Assembly: GCF_023700745.1 (NCBI RefSeq)
Contig: NZ_JAMPYG010000002.1
Coordinates: 295,479 to 359,478 of the forward strand
Direction of reading: 5' to 3'
Length of the DNA stretch: 64,000 nt
Origin: Rhodoferax sp.
GTDB taxonomy: Bacteria; Pseudomonadota; Gammaproteobacteria; Burkholderiales; Burkholderiaceae_C
Part shown: one piece after another, positions 10,115 through 19,391 of the stretch
How the letters are laid out: each line of letters opens with the position of its first letter
Numbering within the stretch: position 1 is the first letter of the stretch
The notes under the pieces: model-generated
What the model was told of the DNA's origin: nothing
The model's database searches: none
Seen by the model: only the letters and a program-made list of their open reading frames with translations
Program-made: the position numbers and the translations under genes

Positions 10115-13048
10115 TCAGCCCAGCCGGGCCAGTTGGTCCCTGAGCTTGACCAGCGTGGCTTCGAAGTCGGCCAGGCGCTTGCGCTCCTGCTCGATCACGG
10201 CGGCAGGCGCGCGGGCCACAAAAGATTCATTGTCCAGCTTGCCCCTGGCTTTGACGATCTCGCCTTCAATGCGCGCCAGCTCCTTGCCCAGGCGCGCTTT
10301 TTCTGCGGCCACGTCAATTTCCATAAAGAGGCAAATGTGCGCTTCGCCCACCACAGCCACTGGCGCGGCTTGGGCAGCGGCAGCCCAGGCGGCCTCGTCT
10401 TCAAACACCCGCACGTCGTTGAGCTTGGCCAGCGCCTGCAGCACCGGCGCGGCCTGCGTGATAAAGGTCGCCTCGGCGGCTGAGCCGGCAAGGGCAAACA
10501 GGGGCAGGCGGGTGGCCGGCGACACGCTCATTTCGCCACGCAGGTTGCGGCAGGCGTCGACCAGTTGCTTGAGCCTGGCCACATGGGCGATAGCTGCTTC
10601 GTCGATGCGCTCGGGCTGGCTCACCGGGTAAGCGGCAATCGCCACCGAGGCGCCGGAGCGCCCGGCCACCGGCGCTATTTTTTGCCACAGCTCTTCGGTC
10701 ACAAACGGGATGATGGGATGCGCCAGGCGCTGGATGGTCTCCAGTGTGCGGATCAGCGTGCGGCGCGTGGCGCGCTGTTGTGCGGCGTTGCCCTGCTGGA
10801 TCTGCACCTTGGCAATTTCCAGGTACCAGTCGCAGAACTCGTTCCAGACAAAGTCGTAAATCGCAGCGGCGACGTTGTCCAGGCGGTAGTCGGTAAAACC
10901 CTGGGCGACCTGAGCTTCGACCTTTTGCAGCAAGGAGACGATCCAGCGGTCAGCAGCACTGAATTCCAGATAGCCTTGGGCGACTCCTCCCACCGCGCAT
11001 TCTTCCTGGGTATGTTCTTTCAGGCCGCAGTCCTGGCCTTCGCAGTTCATCAGCACAAAGCGGCTGGCGTTCCATAGCTTGTTGCAGAAGTTGCGGTAGC
11101 CCTCGCAGCGTTTGGCGTCGAAATTGATGGAACGGCCCAGCGAGGCCAGCGAGGCAAAGGTGAAGCGCAGCGCGTCGGCCCCAAAGGCCGGAATGCCCGC
11201 CGGGAATTCTTTTTCGGTGTTCTTGCGCACCTGGGGTGCGGTCTCAGGCTTGCGCAGGCCCTCGGCGCGCTTGACCAGCAGTTCGGGCAAGCCAATGCCG
11301 TCGATCAGGTCGACCGGATCGAGCACATTGCCCTCACTCTTGCTCATCTTGTGGCCCTGCGCGTCGCGCACCAGGCCGTGGATGTACACGTGTTTGAACG
11401 GCACCTGGCCGGTGAAATGGGTCGTCATCATGATCATCCGGGCGACCCAGAAGAAGATGATGTCGTAACCGGTGACTAGCACGCTGGACGGGAGATACAG
11501 GTCGAAATCATCCGTTTTTTCGGGCCAGCCCATAGTGCTGAACGGCACCAGCGCGCTGGAGTACCAGGTGTCGAGCACGTCGTCGTCGCGACGCAGTATC
11601 TTGCCTGGCGCCTGGGCCTGGGCTTCAAGCTCGTTGCGTGCCACGTAGACCTGGCCATCCTCGTCGTACCAGGCCGGAATCTGATGGCCCCACCAGAGCT
11701 GGCGGCTGATGCACCAGTCCTGGATGTTGTTCATCCACTGGTTGTAGGTGTTGACCCAGTTCTCGGGCACAAACTTGACCTGGCCCGACTGCACCGCGTC
11801 GATGGCTTTTTGCGTGATGCTTTTTCCCGTGGGATCCTGGTCGCTGACCTTGGTCATCGCCACAAACCACTGGTCGGTCAACATCGGCTCAATCACCTGA
11901 CCGGTGCGGGCACAGCGCGGCACCATGAGCTTGTGTTTTTTGATCTCCACCATCAGTTCCAGCGCCTGCAGGTCTTTCACAATCTGCTTGCGCGCGGCAA
12001 AACGGTCCATGCCGATATAGGCTGCTGGTGCGTTGGCTTCAATCTTGGCGTCGAGCGTGAGCACGCAAATCATGGGCAGCTTGTGGCGCTGGCCCACGGC
12101 GTAGTCGTTCTGGTCGTGGGCCGGCGTCACTTTCACCACGCCGGTGCCAAAAGCCTTGTCAACGTAGTCGTCGGCAATGATCGGAATCGTGCGGCCACAC
12201 AGGGGCAGCGTCACGTGCTTGCCGATCAGATGGGCGTAGCGCTCGTCTTCAGGGTGCACCATGGCGGCCACGTCGCCGAGCATGGTCTCGGGGCGCGTGG
12301 TGGCCACCACCAAACCGGGGGCCATTTCGCCATTCACCAACTGCGGGCCGTCGGCAAACGGGTACAGGATGTGCCACAGGCTGCCGTCTTCCTCTTCGCT
12401 TTCCACTTCCAGGTCACTTACTGCGCTCATCAGCACCGGGTCCCAGTTGACCAGACGCTTGCCGCGGTAGATCAGGCCCTGCTGGTACAGGCGCACAAAG
12501 GTTTCGGTGACGGTTTTGGACAGCTTGGGGTCCATGGTGAAGTACTCGCGGCTCCAGTCCACGCTGTCACCCATGCGGCGCATCTGGGTGGTGATGGTGT
12601 TGCCAGACTTTTCTTTCCATTCCCAGACTTTTGAGACAAAGTTCTTGCGCGCCTCGGCCGGTGTCGGGCCCATGTCGTGGCGGCTGATGCCCTGCGCCTG
12701 CAACTGGCGCTCGACCACAATCTGCGTCGCAATGCCGGCATGGTCGGTGCCAGGAATCCAGGCCGTGTTAAAGCCGCGCATGCGGTGGTAGCGCGTCAGG
12801 CTGTCCATGATGGTCTGGTTGAACGCGTGCCCCATGTGCAGCGTGCCGGTCACATTGGGCGGCGGCAGCTGGATGGAAAAATTGTCGCCCCGCGCGGCAG
12901 CGTCCGCACTCGGTTGGCCCGTACCGCCTGCGCCGGCGATGCCGTAACCGCGCTTTTCCCACTCCGGTCCCCAATGCGCTTCGAGCGCGGCGGGTTCAAA
13001 CGATTTGGACAGGCTGTTGAGGCCGGGCTGGTCAAGGGTATCGGTCAT
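10115..13048 (-). CDS. valS: Valyl-tRNA synthetase
   Basis: A class I aminoacyl-tRNA synthetase charging tRNA-Val. The ATG at 13048 gives 977 residues; an upstream in-frame ATG at 13144 would add 32 atypical residues and is rejected. The HIGH-type motif is HMGH at 71-74 and KMSKS is at 567-571. The CP1 editing domain lies between, and the C-terminal coiled-coil arm (about 915-977) is intact. It converges with serA, 53 bases apart, with no clear terminator between. Confidence 0.97.
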   Translation of the reverse strand: MTDTLDQPGLNSLSKSFEPAALEAHWGPEWEKRGYGIAGAGGTGQPSADAAARGDNFSIQLPPPNVTGTLHMGHAFNQTIMDSLTRYHRMRGFNTAWIPGTDHAGIATQIVVERQLQAQGISRHDMGPTPAEARKNFVSKVWEWKEKSGNTITTQMRRMGDSVDWSREYFTMDPKLSKTVTETFVRLYQQGLIYRGKRLVNWDPVLMSAVSDLEVESEEEDGSLWHILYPFADGPQLVNGEMAPGLVVATTRPETMLGDVAAMVHPEDERYAHLIGKHVTLPLCGRTIPIIADDYVDKAFGTGVVKVTPAHDQNDYAVGQRHKLPMICVLTLDAKIEANAPAAYIGMDRFAARKQIVKDLQALELMVEIKKHKLMVPRCARTGQVIEPMLTDQWFVAMTKVSDQDPTGKSITQKAIDAVQSGQVKFVPENWVNTYNQWMNNIQDWCISRQLWWGHQIPAWYDEDGQVYVARNELEAQAQAPGKILRRDDDVLDTWYSSALVPFSTMGWPEKTDDFDLYLPSSVLVTGYDIIFFWVARMIMMTTHFTGQVPFKHVYIHGLVRDAQGHKMSKSEGNVLDPVDLIDGIGLPELLVKRAEGLRKPETAPQVRKNTEKEFPAGIPAFGADALRFTFASLASLGRSINFDAKRCEGYRNFCNKLWNASRFVLMNCEGQDCGLKEHTQEECAVGGVAQGYLEFSAADRWIVSLLQKVEAQVAQGFTDYRLDNVAAAIYDFVWNEFCDWYLEIAKVQIQQGNAAQQRATRRTLIRTLETIQRLAHPIIPFVTEELWQKIAPVAGRSGASVAIAAYPVSQPERIDEAAIAHVARLKQLVDACRNLRGEMSVSPATRLPLFALAGSAAEATFITQAAPVLQALAKLNDVRVFEDEAAWAAAAQAAPVAVVGEAHICLFMEIDVAAEKARLGKELARIEGEIVKARGKLDNESFVARAPAAVIEQERKRLADFEATLVKLRDQLARLG

Positions 13049-13150
13049 GGGATGGTGCCAAAAATGACGAACGGCGCCCAACAGGCGCCGCTCAAGATAA
13101 AAAGAGGGGCTGGCCGGGATTTTACCGAGCCCGCCTTGCTCCACCCGGGC

Positions 13151-14755
13151 TCAGGCCAGGGCCGCTTCTGCAGGAGCGACAGCCACTGGTTTTTCCGCCG
13201 CTGGCGTGCGGATCAGGTGATCAAAGGCACTCAGCGCGGCTTTGGCGCCGTCACCGGCGGCAATCACGATCTGCTTGTACGGCACGGTGGTGCAGTCGCC
13301 CGCAGCAAACACGCCGGGCAGATTGGTGTGGCCTTTGGCGTCCACCACGATTTCACCGAACTTGCTGAGTTCGACCGTGCCCTTGAGCCATTCGGTGTTG
13401 GGCACCAGGCCAATTTGCACAAACACGCCTTCGAGCGGCACCAGGTGCTCTTCGTTACTGGCGCGGTCCTTGTAGCGCATACCGTTGACCTTGCCGTCGG
13501 CACCGGTGATCTCGGTGGTCTGGGCGTTGGTGTGCACTGTCACGTTGGGCAGGCTGTGCAGTTTCTTGACCAGCACCGCGTCGGCCTTGAGCTCAGGCAT
13601 GAATTCGATCACGGTGACGTGCTTGACGACACCGGCCAGGTCGATGGCGGCCTCGACGCCAGAATTGCCGCCGCCGATCACGGCCACGTCCTTGCCCTTG
13701 AACAGCGGGCCGTCGCAGTGCGGGCAATAAGCCACGCCCTTGTTTTTGTACTCCTGCTCGCCGGGCACGTTGACATTGCGCCAGCGGGCACCCGTGGACA
13801 AAATCACGGTGCGTGATTTCAGCGTGCCGCCATTGGCCAGCTTGACTTCAATCAGCCCACCGGGCTGGCTGGCCGGCACGATGGCGTCGGCACGCTGCAG
13901 GTTCATGATGTCAACGTCGTAGGCCCGGGTTTGGGCCTCCATTGCAGCGGCAAATTTCGGGCCGTCGGTCTCTAACACCGAAATGTAGTTTTCGATGGCC
14001 ATGGTGTCGTTGACCTGACCGCCAAAGCGCTCGGCTGCCACGCCGGTACGAATCCCTTTGCGTGCGGCGTACACGGCGGCTGCGGCACCGGCCGGGCCGC
14101 CGCCAACGATCAGCACCTCATAGGGGTCTTTGGCACTGAGCTTGGCGGCGTCGCGCGCCGCCGCACCGGTATCGAGCTTGCCGACGATTTCTTCCAGCAG
14201 CATGCGGCCCGAGCCGAAATTCTCGCCGTTGAGAAAAACGATTGGCACGGCCATGATTTCACGGCGTGTCACTTCTTCCTGGAAGGCGCCGCCCTCGATC
14301 ACCGTGGTCTTGACCTTGGGGTTGAGGATGGCCATCAACGACAGCGCCTGCACCACGTCGGGGCAGTTGTGGCAGCTCAGCGACATGAAGACCTCAAAGT
14401 TGAAGTCGCCATCGAGCGCCCTGATCTGGTCGAGCACATCGGCCTCGAACTTGGGCGGGTGGCCGCCGGTCCAGAGCAGGGCCAGCACCAGCGAGGTGAA
14501 CTCGTGGCCGAGCGGCAGGCCAGCAAAGCGCACGCCCTGCGTCTCACCCTGACGCGCCACCACAAACGAAGGCTTGCGGGCATCCACGCCGTTGGTGTCG
14601 AGTGTGACCTTGTCGGACAGGCTGACGATGCTCTCCAGCAGTTCGCGCATGTCGACGCTGGTCTGGCTCGCATCCAGCGAGGCAATCAGTTGGATGGGCT
14701 GGCGCAGCAGGGCCAGGTATTGCTGCAATTGCGATTTGAGGCTGTCGTCGAGCAT
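13151..14755 (-). CDS. ahpF: Alkyl hydroperoxide reductase subunit F
   Basis: An FAD/NADH disulfide reductase that recharges AhpC. The ATG at 14755 gives 534 residues; the longer frame adds 104 non-homologous residues. The N-terminal tandem thioredoxin fold carries Cys128/Cys131 (SCHNC). The Rossmann part has [17 protein letters not shown] and the C-terminal redox pair is Cys344/Cys347 (YCPHCDG). All match E. coli AhpF spacing. It lies downstream of ahpC in the same direction. Confidence 0.96.
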   Translation of the reverse strand: MLDDSLKSQLQQYLALLRQPIQLIASLDASQTSVDMRELLESIVSLSDKVTLDTNGVDARKPSFVVARQGETQGVRFAGLPLGHEFTSLVLALLWTGGHPPKFEADVLDQIRALDGDFNFEVFMSLSCHNCPDVVQALSLMAILNPKVKTTVIEGGAFQEEVTRREIMAVPIVFLNGENFGSGRMLLEEIVGKLDTGAAARDAAKLSAKDPYEVLIVGGGPAGAAAAVYAARKGIRTGVAAERFGGQVNDTMAIENYISVLETDGPKFAAAMEAQTRAYDVDIMNLQRADAIVPASQPGGLIEVKLANGGTLKSRTVILSTGARWRNVNVPGEQEYKNKGVAYCPHCDGPLFKGKDVAVIGGGNSGVEAAIDLAGVVKHVTVIEFMPELKADAVLVKKLHSLPNVTVHTNAQTTEITGADGKVNGMRYKDRASNEEHLVPLEGVFVQIGLVPNTEWLKGTVELSKFGEIVVDAKGHTNLPGVFAAGDCTTVPYKQIVIAAGDGAKAALSAFDHLIRTPAAEKPVAVAPAEAALA

Positions 14756-14892
14756 GGTTTTCTCCGGTTTCAGGGTGCAGTCCACTGCGACCTTGCGTTC
14801 ATGACGCAGGCCGTGGAAGCACAAGTTGATGGGATTTGCTGAGGGTAGCGCACGTGCCGGGGGATGTTTCGGCACCTGCGCTGCGCTCAACA

Positions 14893-14911
14893 CCCTGCCG
14901 GGTAGGCAGGG
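14893..14911 (-). other. Hairpin between ahpC and ahpF
   Basis: CCCTGCC-GGGTA-GGCAGGG forms a perfect 7-bp stem in the 169-base gap after ahpC. There is no T run, so it is not a standard terminator. It could stabilise the abundant ahpC message or reduce readthrough into ahpF. Function is inferred only from position. Confidence 0.4.
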
Positions 14912-14924
14912 GCGGTCAAGCTGA

Positions 14925-15488
14925 TCAGATCTTGCCGACCAGGTCGATCGACGGTGCAATGGTCTTGGCGCCTTCGTTCCACTTGGCAGGGCAGACTTCA
15001 CCGGGGTGAGCAGCCACGTACTGGGCGGCGCGCAGCTTGCGCAGGGTTTCCTTGACGTCACGGGCAATCGCGTTGTCGTGTACTTCCATGGTCTTGATGA
15101 CGCCGTCCGGGTTGATCACAAAGGTACCGCGCAGGGCCAAACCAGCTTCAGGGATGTGCACGCCAAAGGCGTTGGTCAAGGTGTGGGTCGGATCGCCAAC
15201 CAGCGGAAACTTGGCCTTGCCCACAGCGGGAGAGGTCTCGTGCCAGACTTTGTGCGAGAAATGGGTGTCGGTGGTCACGATGTAGACCTCAGCGCCGGCT
15301 TTCTGGAATTCGGCATAGTTGTCGGCCGCGTCTTCAACTTCGGTCGGGCAGTTGAAGGTAAAGGCAGCCGGCATGAAGATCACGACCGACCACTTGCCTT
15401 TCATGCTTTCGTTGCTGACTTCGACGAATTTGCCGTTGTGGAAGGCTTGGGCTTTGAAAGCGGGAACTTGCGTGTTGATCAATGACAT
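14925..15488 (-). CDS. ahpC: Alkyl hydroperoxide reductase subunit C (peroxiredoxin)
   Basis: A typical two-cysteine peroxiredoxin of 187 residues, the same length as E. coli AhpC. The peroxidatic Cys47 lies in [14 protein letters not shown] and the resolving Cys166 in GEVCPAKW. The ATG at 15488 has an AAGGA ribosome site; the frame upstream is untranslated leader. It reduces organic peroxides, hydrogen peroxide and peroxynitrite with electrons from AhpF. The divergent 291-base region to rubrerythrin holds an OxyR-like motif. Confidence 0.97.
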   Translation of the reverse strand: MSLINTQVPAFKAQAFHNGKFVEVSNESMKGKWSVVIFMPAAFTFNCPTEVEDAADNYAEFQKAGAEVYIVTTDTHFSHKVWHETSPAVGKAKFPLVGDPTHTLTNAFGVHIPEAGLALRGTFVINPDGVIKTMEVHDNAIARDVKETLRKLRAAQYVAAHPGEVCPAKWNEGAKTIAPSIDLVGKI

Positions 15489-15533
15489 AAGTAATTCCTT
15501 GAAGGTTGAAAAAAATAGGTCGGTTGTTTGCCG

Positions 15534-15560
15534 ATAGGATCTATCATAGTCCATTTCTAT
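15534..15560. promoter_or_regulatory. Possible OxyR-binding motif between ahpC and rubrerythrin
   Basis: ATAG (15546-15549), seven bases, then CTAT (15557-15560) matches one half of the OxyR consensus ATAG-N7-CTAT. Adjacent GATAG (15533-15537) and CTATC (15541-15545) form a further small palindrome, and CTATTGATAG occurs at 15587-15596. The second properly spaced half-site is poor (ATGA at 15568). It sits 45-70 bases upstream of ahpC, a position suiting activation of ahpC and possibly of the divergent rubrerythrin gene. Confidence 0.4.
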
Positions 15561-15683
15561 CGAATTCATGATGCATTATCAATAAGCTATTGATAGTCAA
15601 ATTTAATGACGCGACGGCGCGCCCTTGCATCGATAAGCGGCATTCAATAGTCCGGATCAATCAAGCGCATTGACAGTACCAAT

Positions 15684-15711
15684 TTGACCAGTCGCTGTTT
15701 GGCCATATATG
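15684..15711 (+). promoter_or_regulatory. Candidate promoter of the rubrerythrin operon
   Basis: TTGACC (15684-15689), a 16-base spacer, and TATATG (15706-15711) give a fair sigma-70-like match about 70 bases upstream of the rubrerythrin ATG. A second TTGACA at 15670 lacks a good partner. The fit is judged by eye only. Confidence 0.35.
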
Positions 15712-15779
15712 CTGGATTTGTCTTTGGCACATTTTGCTCAAAGCCAATTTCTTTTTTCGTCAACTTCAAGGAGATTTCC

Positions 15780-16202
15780 ATGGCAGCACTCAAAGGCTCG
15801 AAAACGGAAGACAACCTGAAAGCCGCATTCGCTGGCGAATCCCAGGCCAACCGGCGTTATTTGTATTTCGCGAACAAGGCCGACGTGGAAGGCCAGCCTG
15901 ACGTGGCGGCTCTGTTCCGCTCTACCGCGGAAGGCGAAACCGGTCACGCCCACGGTCACCTGGAATGGCTTGAACAATGTGGCGACCCGGCCACTGGCAT
16001 GCCGTTCGGCGCCACCCGCCAAAACCTGGCCTCGGCTGTCGCTGGCGAAACCCATGAGTACACCGACATGTACCCCGGCATGGCCAAGACCGCACGCGAA
16101 GAAGGCCACGACGAGGTGGCCGATTGGTTTGAAACCCTGGCCAAGGCCGAGCGTTCGCACGCCAACCGCTACGCCAAGGCCTTGGCCGAGCTGGTTGATT
16201 GA
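15780..16202 (+). CDS. Rubrerythrin-family diiron protein without a rubredoxin domain
   Basis: A 140-residue ferritin-like four-helix protein. Carboxylate/histidine ligand motifs recur: [32 protein letters not shown] and [11 protein letters not shown]. These are the two ExxY/ExxH repeats that bind the diiron site in rubrerythrin. The C-terminal rubredoxin CPxCG domain of classical rubrerythrin is absent, so electrons must come from another protein. The start at 15780 has a strong AAGGAG site; the upstream frame is leader. It heads a likely operon with the Fe-S protein and DUF3501 genes. A peroxide-reducing role is inferred from family and from the adjacent ahpC. Confidence 0.9.
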   Translation: MAALKGSKTEDNLKAAFAGESQANRRYLYFANKADVEGQPDVAALFRSTAEGETGHAHGHLEWLEQCGDPATGMPFGATRQNLASAVAGETHEYTDMYPGMAKTAREEGHDEVADWFETLAKAERSHANRYAKALAELVD

Positions 16203-16219
16203 TGTTTGAGTGATTCGTG

Positions 16220-16243
16220 TTGGGCGCTGCCTGCAGCGCCCAA
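16220..16243 (+). other. Hairpin between rubrerythrin and the Fe-S protein gene
   Basis: TTGGGCGCTG-CCTG-CAGCGCCCAA is a perfect 10-bp stem with a four-base loop. It starts 18 bases after the rubrerythrin stop and has no following T run. It may protect the upstream message from 3' decay, allowing more rubrerythrin than downstream product. This role is inference. Confidence 0.5.
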
Positions 16244-16325
16244 TGCCGACCCCAAGTCGCGCGACTGCGCCACGTGCCTTTGCTTTTCCCGAGCCACCAC
16301 AACCGTCTTGACAAGGAAGATCACC

Positions 16326-17675
16326 ATGGCCACCGAGGGCAATCTGTCAGCACCCACCCGTCATGCGATTGATTGGAAGAACCCCGAGTATTACGACGAA
16401 GAAAAAACCTTTGTCGAGTTGGAACGCATCTTTGACATCTGCCACGGTTGCCGCCGTTGCGTCAGCCTGTGCGGCGCATTTCCCACACTGTTCGACCTGG
16501 TGGACGAGAGCAAGACCATGGAAGTGGATGGCGTTGACAAAAAAGACTACTGGAAAGTGGTGAACCAGTGCTACCTGTGCGACCTGTGCTACATGACCAA
16601 GTGTCCGTACGTGCCGCCGCACCAGTTCAACCTCGACTTCCCGCACACCATGCTGCGCGCCAAGGCCATCAAGTTCAGAAAAGGCGACGTGGGAGCTGCC
16701 GAGAAATTTCTGGCATCGACCGACGTGCATGGCCAACTCGCAGGCATTCCGGTGGTGGTGCAGGTGGCCAACGCGGTCAACAAGACCAAGGCGGCGCGCA
16801 GCGTGATGGAAAAGGTGGCGGGCGTGGACAAGGACGCCTGGCTGCCCTCCCTGGCCAGCAAAAAATTCCGTTCGGCGGCACCCGAGGCACAAGCCACCAT
16901 CGTCAAAGATGGCGCAAAGACCCCGGGCAAGGTGGTCATTTTCTCTACCTGCTTCATCAATTACAACGAGCCCGGCATTGGCCTGGACCTGCTCAGGATA
17001 CTCGACCACAACGACATCCCTTATGTGCTGGTTGAGAAAGAAAAATGCTGCGGCATGCCCAAGCTGGAACTGGGCGACCTGGCGTCTGTCAACGCCAGCA
17101 AGGAAGCCAATATTCCGATGCTGGTGCGTTACGCCAGGGACGGCTTTGCCATTCTGGCGGCAGTACCCAGTTGCGCCTTGATGTTCAAGCAGGAAATCCC
17201 GCTGATGTACCCCGATGAGGCCGACGTGCAGCTGGTCAAGGAGAGCATGTGGGATCCGTTCGAGTACCTGATGCAGCGCAAGCGTGACGGCCTGCTCAAG
17301 GAAGAGTTTCCGGTGCCGCTGGGCAACGTCAGTTACCAGATCCCATGCCATGGCCGGGTACAGAACATCGGCAAGAAAACCGAGGAAATGCTCAAGATGG
17401 TGCCCGGCACCACGGTCAATACCTTCGAGCGCTGCTCGGGCCACGCCGGCACCTTTGGCGTCAAGAAGCTGTACCACCAGCAAGCCATGAAAATCGGCAA
17501 GCCGCTGTTCAAGGGCATGGCCAGCATGAAAGACGGCAGCAAGCCCGACTACATCAGTTCCGACTGCCCGCTCGGTGGCCACCACATTGCCCAGGGCTTT
17601 GAGGTGAACCAGCTTGGTACGCCCGAACTGCAACACCCCTTGAGCCTGATCGCCAAAGCCTACGGACTGAAATAA
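16326..17675 (+). CDS. CCG-domain Fe-S protein, HdrD/GlpC-like, rubrerythrin-associated
   Basis: A cytosolic iron-sulfur protein of 449 residues from the ATG at 16326; the open frame from 16206 reads through the hairpin and is rejected. Two ferredoxin-like motifs bind [4Fe-4S] clusters: Cys39-x2-Cys42-x2-Cys45-x3-Cys49 and Cys82-x2-Cys85-x2-Cys88-x4-Cys93. Two CCG-type domains follow. The first ends in EKCCGMPK. The second has CHGRVQNIG, then a variant FERCSGHAGTFG in place of Cys-Cys-Gly, then a final SSDCPLGG. The architecture resembles the heterodisulfide reductase D and GlpC electron-transfer subunits. It is a candidate electron donor for the rubrerythrin upstream, but its substrate is unknown. 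Confidence 0.88.
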   Translation: MATEGNLSAPTRHAIDWKNPEYYDEEKTFVELERIFDICHGCRRCVSLCGAFPTLFDLVDESKTMEVDGVDKKDYWKVVNQCYLCDLCYMTKCPYVPPHQFNLDFPHTMLRAKAIKFRKGDVGAAEKFLASTDVHGQLAGIPVVVQVANAVNKTKAARSVMEKVAGVDKDAWLPSLASKKFRSAAPEAQATIVKDGAKTPGKVVIFSTCFINYNEPGIGLDLLRILDHNDIPYVLVEKEKCCGMPKLELGDLASVNASKEANIPMLVRYARDGFAILAAVPSCALMFKQEIPLMYPDEADVQLVKESMWDPFEYLMQRKRDGLLKEEFPVPLGNVSYQIPCHGRVQNIGKKTEEMLKMVPGTTVNTFERCSGHAGTFGVKKLYHQQAMKIGKPLFKGMASMKDGSKPDYISSDCPLGGHHIAQGFEVNQLGTPELQHPLSLIAKAYGLK

Positions 17676-17688
17676 CACGGAACACACC

Positions 17689-18279
17689 ATGCAGATCACC
17701 GGCCACATCACCCCCGACAGCCTGATGAGCCTGGAGGCTTACAGCAAATGGCGCAAGGCCAACAAACCCACCGTGATGGCGCACCGCAAGTTGCGCAATG
17801 TGCATCTGGGTGAGCACATGACGCTGCAGTTCGAGTCCGAGACCACGATCCGTTACCAAATCCAGGAGATGCTGCGCATTGAGAAAATCTTTGAAGAAGA
17901 CGGCATCCAGCAGGAAATCGACGCCTATGCCGCGCTCGTACCCGGCGGCGGCAACTGGACAGCGACGGTGCTGCTGGAATACCCTGATGTGAGCGAGCGC
18001 AAGCGTGAACTGGCACGCCTGATCGGTGTGGAAGACCATCTGTTTGTCGAGGTGGAAGGCCAAAAGCGCGTCTATGCCATTGCCGATGAGGACATGGACC
18101 GTGAAAACGAAGAAAAAACCTCGGCCGTGCACTTTGCCCGCTTCGAGTTGACTCCGGCCATGTGCGCCGCCGTCAAGGCGGGTGCGGCGGTCAAGGTGGG
18201 GTGCGACCACACCAACTACCCGGCACATGTGACTGTGGCCGATGACACACTGGCATCGCTGGCTTGCGACCTCCATTAA
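17689..18279 (+). CDS. DUF3501 family protein
   Basis: A soluble protein of 196 residues with no signal peptide, no membrane segment and no cysteine motif. Features are a conserved N-terminal ITPDSLMSLEAYSKWR and a charged central part with EMLRIEKIFE. It belongs to DUF3501, which I know as a companion of rubrerythrin and CCG-domain Fe-S genes. It lies 13 bases after the Fe-S gene and is clearly in the same operon. Function is unknown. Glu/Arg-rich conservation near 63-75 suggests an interaction surface rather than an active site, but that is a guess. Confidence 0.82.
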   Translation: MQITGHITPDSLMSLEAYSKWRKANKPTVMAHRKLRNVHLGEHMTLQFESETTIRYQIQEMLRIEKIFEEDGIQQEIDAYAALVPGGGNWTATVLLEYPDVSERKRELARLIGVEDHLFVEVEGQKRVYAIADEDMDRENEEKTSAVHFARFELTPAMCAAVKAGAAVKVGCDHTNYPAHVTVADDTLASLACDLH

Positions 18280-18299
18280 GCCGGTCAGGGTGCTTATCA

Positions 18300-18341
18300 T
18301 CAGGGCCTCCTCGTGAAGCTCTTTTTATGTCCAGGCCCTGA
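18300..18341 (+). promoter_or_regulatory. Inverted repeat in the yaaA leader
   Basis: TCAGGGCCT (18300-18308) and AGGCCCTGA (18333-18341) form a perfect 9-bp stem ending five bases before the yaaA ATG. The 24-base loop contains CTTTTT. The stem would cover the normal ribosome-binding position, since no good Shine-Dalgarno is visible outside it. It could be a translational control element or a repressor site. Confidence 0.4.
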
Positions 18342-18346
18342 CACCC

Positions 18347-19117
18347 ATGCTGTTTTTACTCTCCCCCGCCAAATCACTCGACTTTGCCCCCCCCGCCTCC
18401 GACGTGCCGCACAGCCAGCCGCTGTTTGTGTCGCAGGCGCGGGAATTGATCGGCCTGTTGCGCCAGAAGTCGCCCCAGGAGATTGCCAGCCTGATGAGCC
18501 TGAGCGACAGCCTGGCGGGCCTGAACGTGGCACGCTACCAGGCCTGGCACCCCAAATTCAGCGCAGAGAACGCCAAGCAGGCGGTACTGGCCTTCAACGG
18601 CGATGTCTATGACGGCCTCGATGCCAAAACCCTGAGTGCCGACGAGCTGGCCTGGGCGCAAGACCACCTGTGCATTTTGAGCGGCCTGTACGGGGTGCTC
18701 AGGCCACTCGACTACATGCAACCCTATCGGCTGGAGATGGGAACCCGGTTGCCCAATCCGGGCGGCAAGGACCTGTACCAGTTCTGGGGCACACAGATTT
18801 CCGACTACCTCAACACCCGCTTGCAGCGCGACAAAACGCCAGTGGTGATCAACCTGGCCAGCCAGGAATACTTCAAGGCGGTGAACACAAAGACCCTCAA
18901 GGCACGGGTGATCGACTGCGTGTTCGAAGACTTCAAGGACGGCAAGTACAAGATCATCAGCTTTTACGCCAAGCGCGCACGCGGCCTGATGACGCGCTTT
19001 GCCGCCACCCGGCGCCTGAGCCTGCCAGAGCAGCTCAAGGGTTTTGATCTCGACGGTTACGCTTTTGACAGCGGCGTCTCCCGGCCCGAGCGGCTGGTGT
19101 TCAGGCGCCGGCAGTAA
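18347..19117 (+). CDS. yaaA: Peroxide stress protein YaaA
   Basis: A 256-residue UPF0246 (YaaA, DUF328) protein. The family start [13 protein letters not shown], the central [18 protein letters not shown] and the C-terminal [11 protein letters not shown] are all present. In E. coli, YaaA is induced by hydrogen peroxide and limits free intracellular iron and DNA damage; it also binds DNA. It lies 67 bases after DUF3501, extending a peroxide-defence neighbourhood that includes ahpCF and rubrerythrin. Confidence 0.93.
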   Translation: MLFLLSPAKSLDFAPPASDVPHSQPLFVSQARELIGLLRQKSPQEIASLMSLSDSLAGLNVARYQAWHPKFSAENAKQAVLAFNGDVYDGLDAKTLSADELAWAQDHLCILSGLYGVLRPLDYMQPYRLEMGTRLPNPGGKDLYQFWGTQISDYLNTRLQRDKTPVVINLASQEYFKAVNTKTLKARVIDCVFEDFKDGKYKIISFYAKRARGLMTRFAATRRLSLPEQLKGFDLDGYAFDSGVSRPERLVFRRRQ

Positions 19118-19130
19118 CGCATAAAACGGT

Positions 19131-19164
19131 GCCATTGCGAACGCAAGTGAAGCAATCCATGACT
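19131..19164. repeat. REP-like palindromic repeat, copy 1
   Basis: CATTGCGAACGCAAGTGAAG and the following CAATCC form an imperfect palindrome with ATTGC/GCAAT arms. A diverged inverted copy lies at 28999-29028. It sits 14 bases after the yaaA stop, a usual place for REP-type elements. Confidence 0.55.
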
Positions 19165-19208
19165 TGCGGCTGCATGGTCTGCCGAACTGCGCTGCGCAGC
19201 GTCGACTC

Positions 19209-19319
19209 ATGATTCGTATGAAATCTCTCGCTCTCTGGGCCGCACCCGTGCGCAACGTCGTCAAACCGAAAAAGCTGGCGCTGGACGCGATCACGAAAAG
19301 CACCACAGACCAAGGTTGA
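19209..19319 (+). CDS. Very short ORF, possibly a gene remnant
   Basis: The 36-codon frame begins MIRMKSLALWAAPVRNV and is basic, with a short hydrophobic N-terminus. No clear ribosome site precedes it and I recognise no family. It may be the start of a lost gene, since it ends 31 bases before a strong terminator and that terminator has no other obvious nearby gene. Chance is also possible. Confidence 0.2.
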   Translation: MIRMKSLALWAAPVRNVVKPKKLALDAITKSTTDQG

Positions 19320-19349
19320 TACTGGTGGTAGATTCAGGCTGATCAGAGT

Positions 19350-19373
19350 CCGGTCATGTGACCGGGCGTTTTT
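19350..19373 (+). terminator. Rho-independent terminator before queF
   Basis: CCGGTCA-TG-TGACCGG forms a perfect 7-bp stem, followed by GCG and TTTTT. It lies 233 bases after yaaA and ends only 18 bases before the queF ATG. It may end the yaaA transcript or act as an attenuator in the queF leader. Confidence 0.75.
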
Positions 19374-19391
19374 ACTTGATTGGCTTCTTTG

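Noticed and set aside
12677..13816. 379-codon plus-strand open frame opposite valS and ahpF
   Set aside because: It crosses two well-supported minus-strand genes and has the composition of an antisense frame.
14756..15067. 104-residue N-terminal extension of AhpF
   Set aside because: It has no homology to AhpF and overlaps the ahpC gene. The ATG at 14755 gives the normal AhpF N-terminus.
19321..19391. preQ1 riboswitch upstream of queF
   Set aside because: The short leader does not show the preQ1-I or preQ1-II pattern. Only a terminator hairpin is supported.
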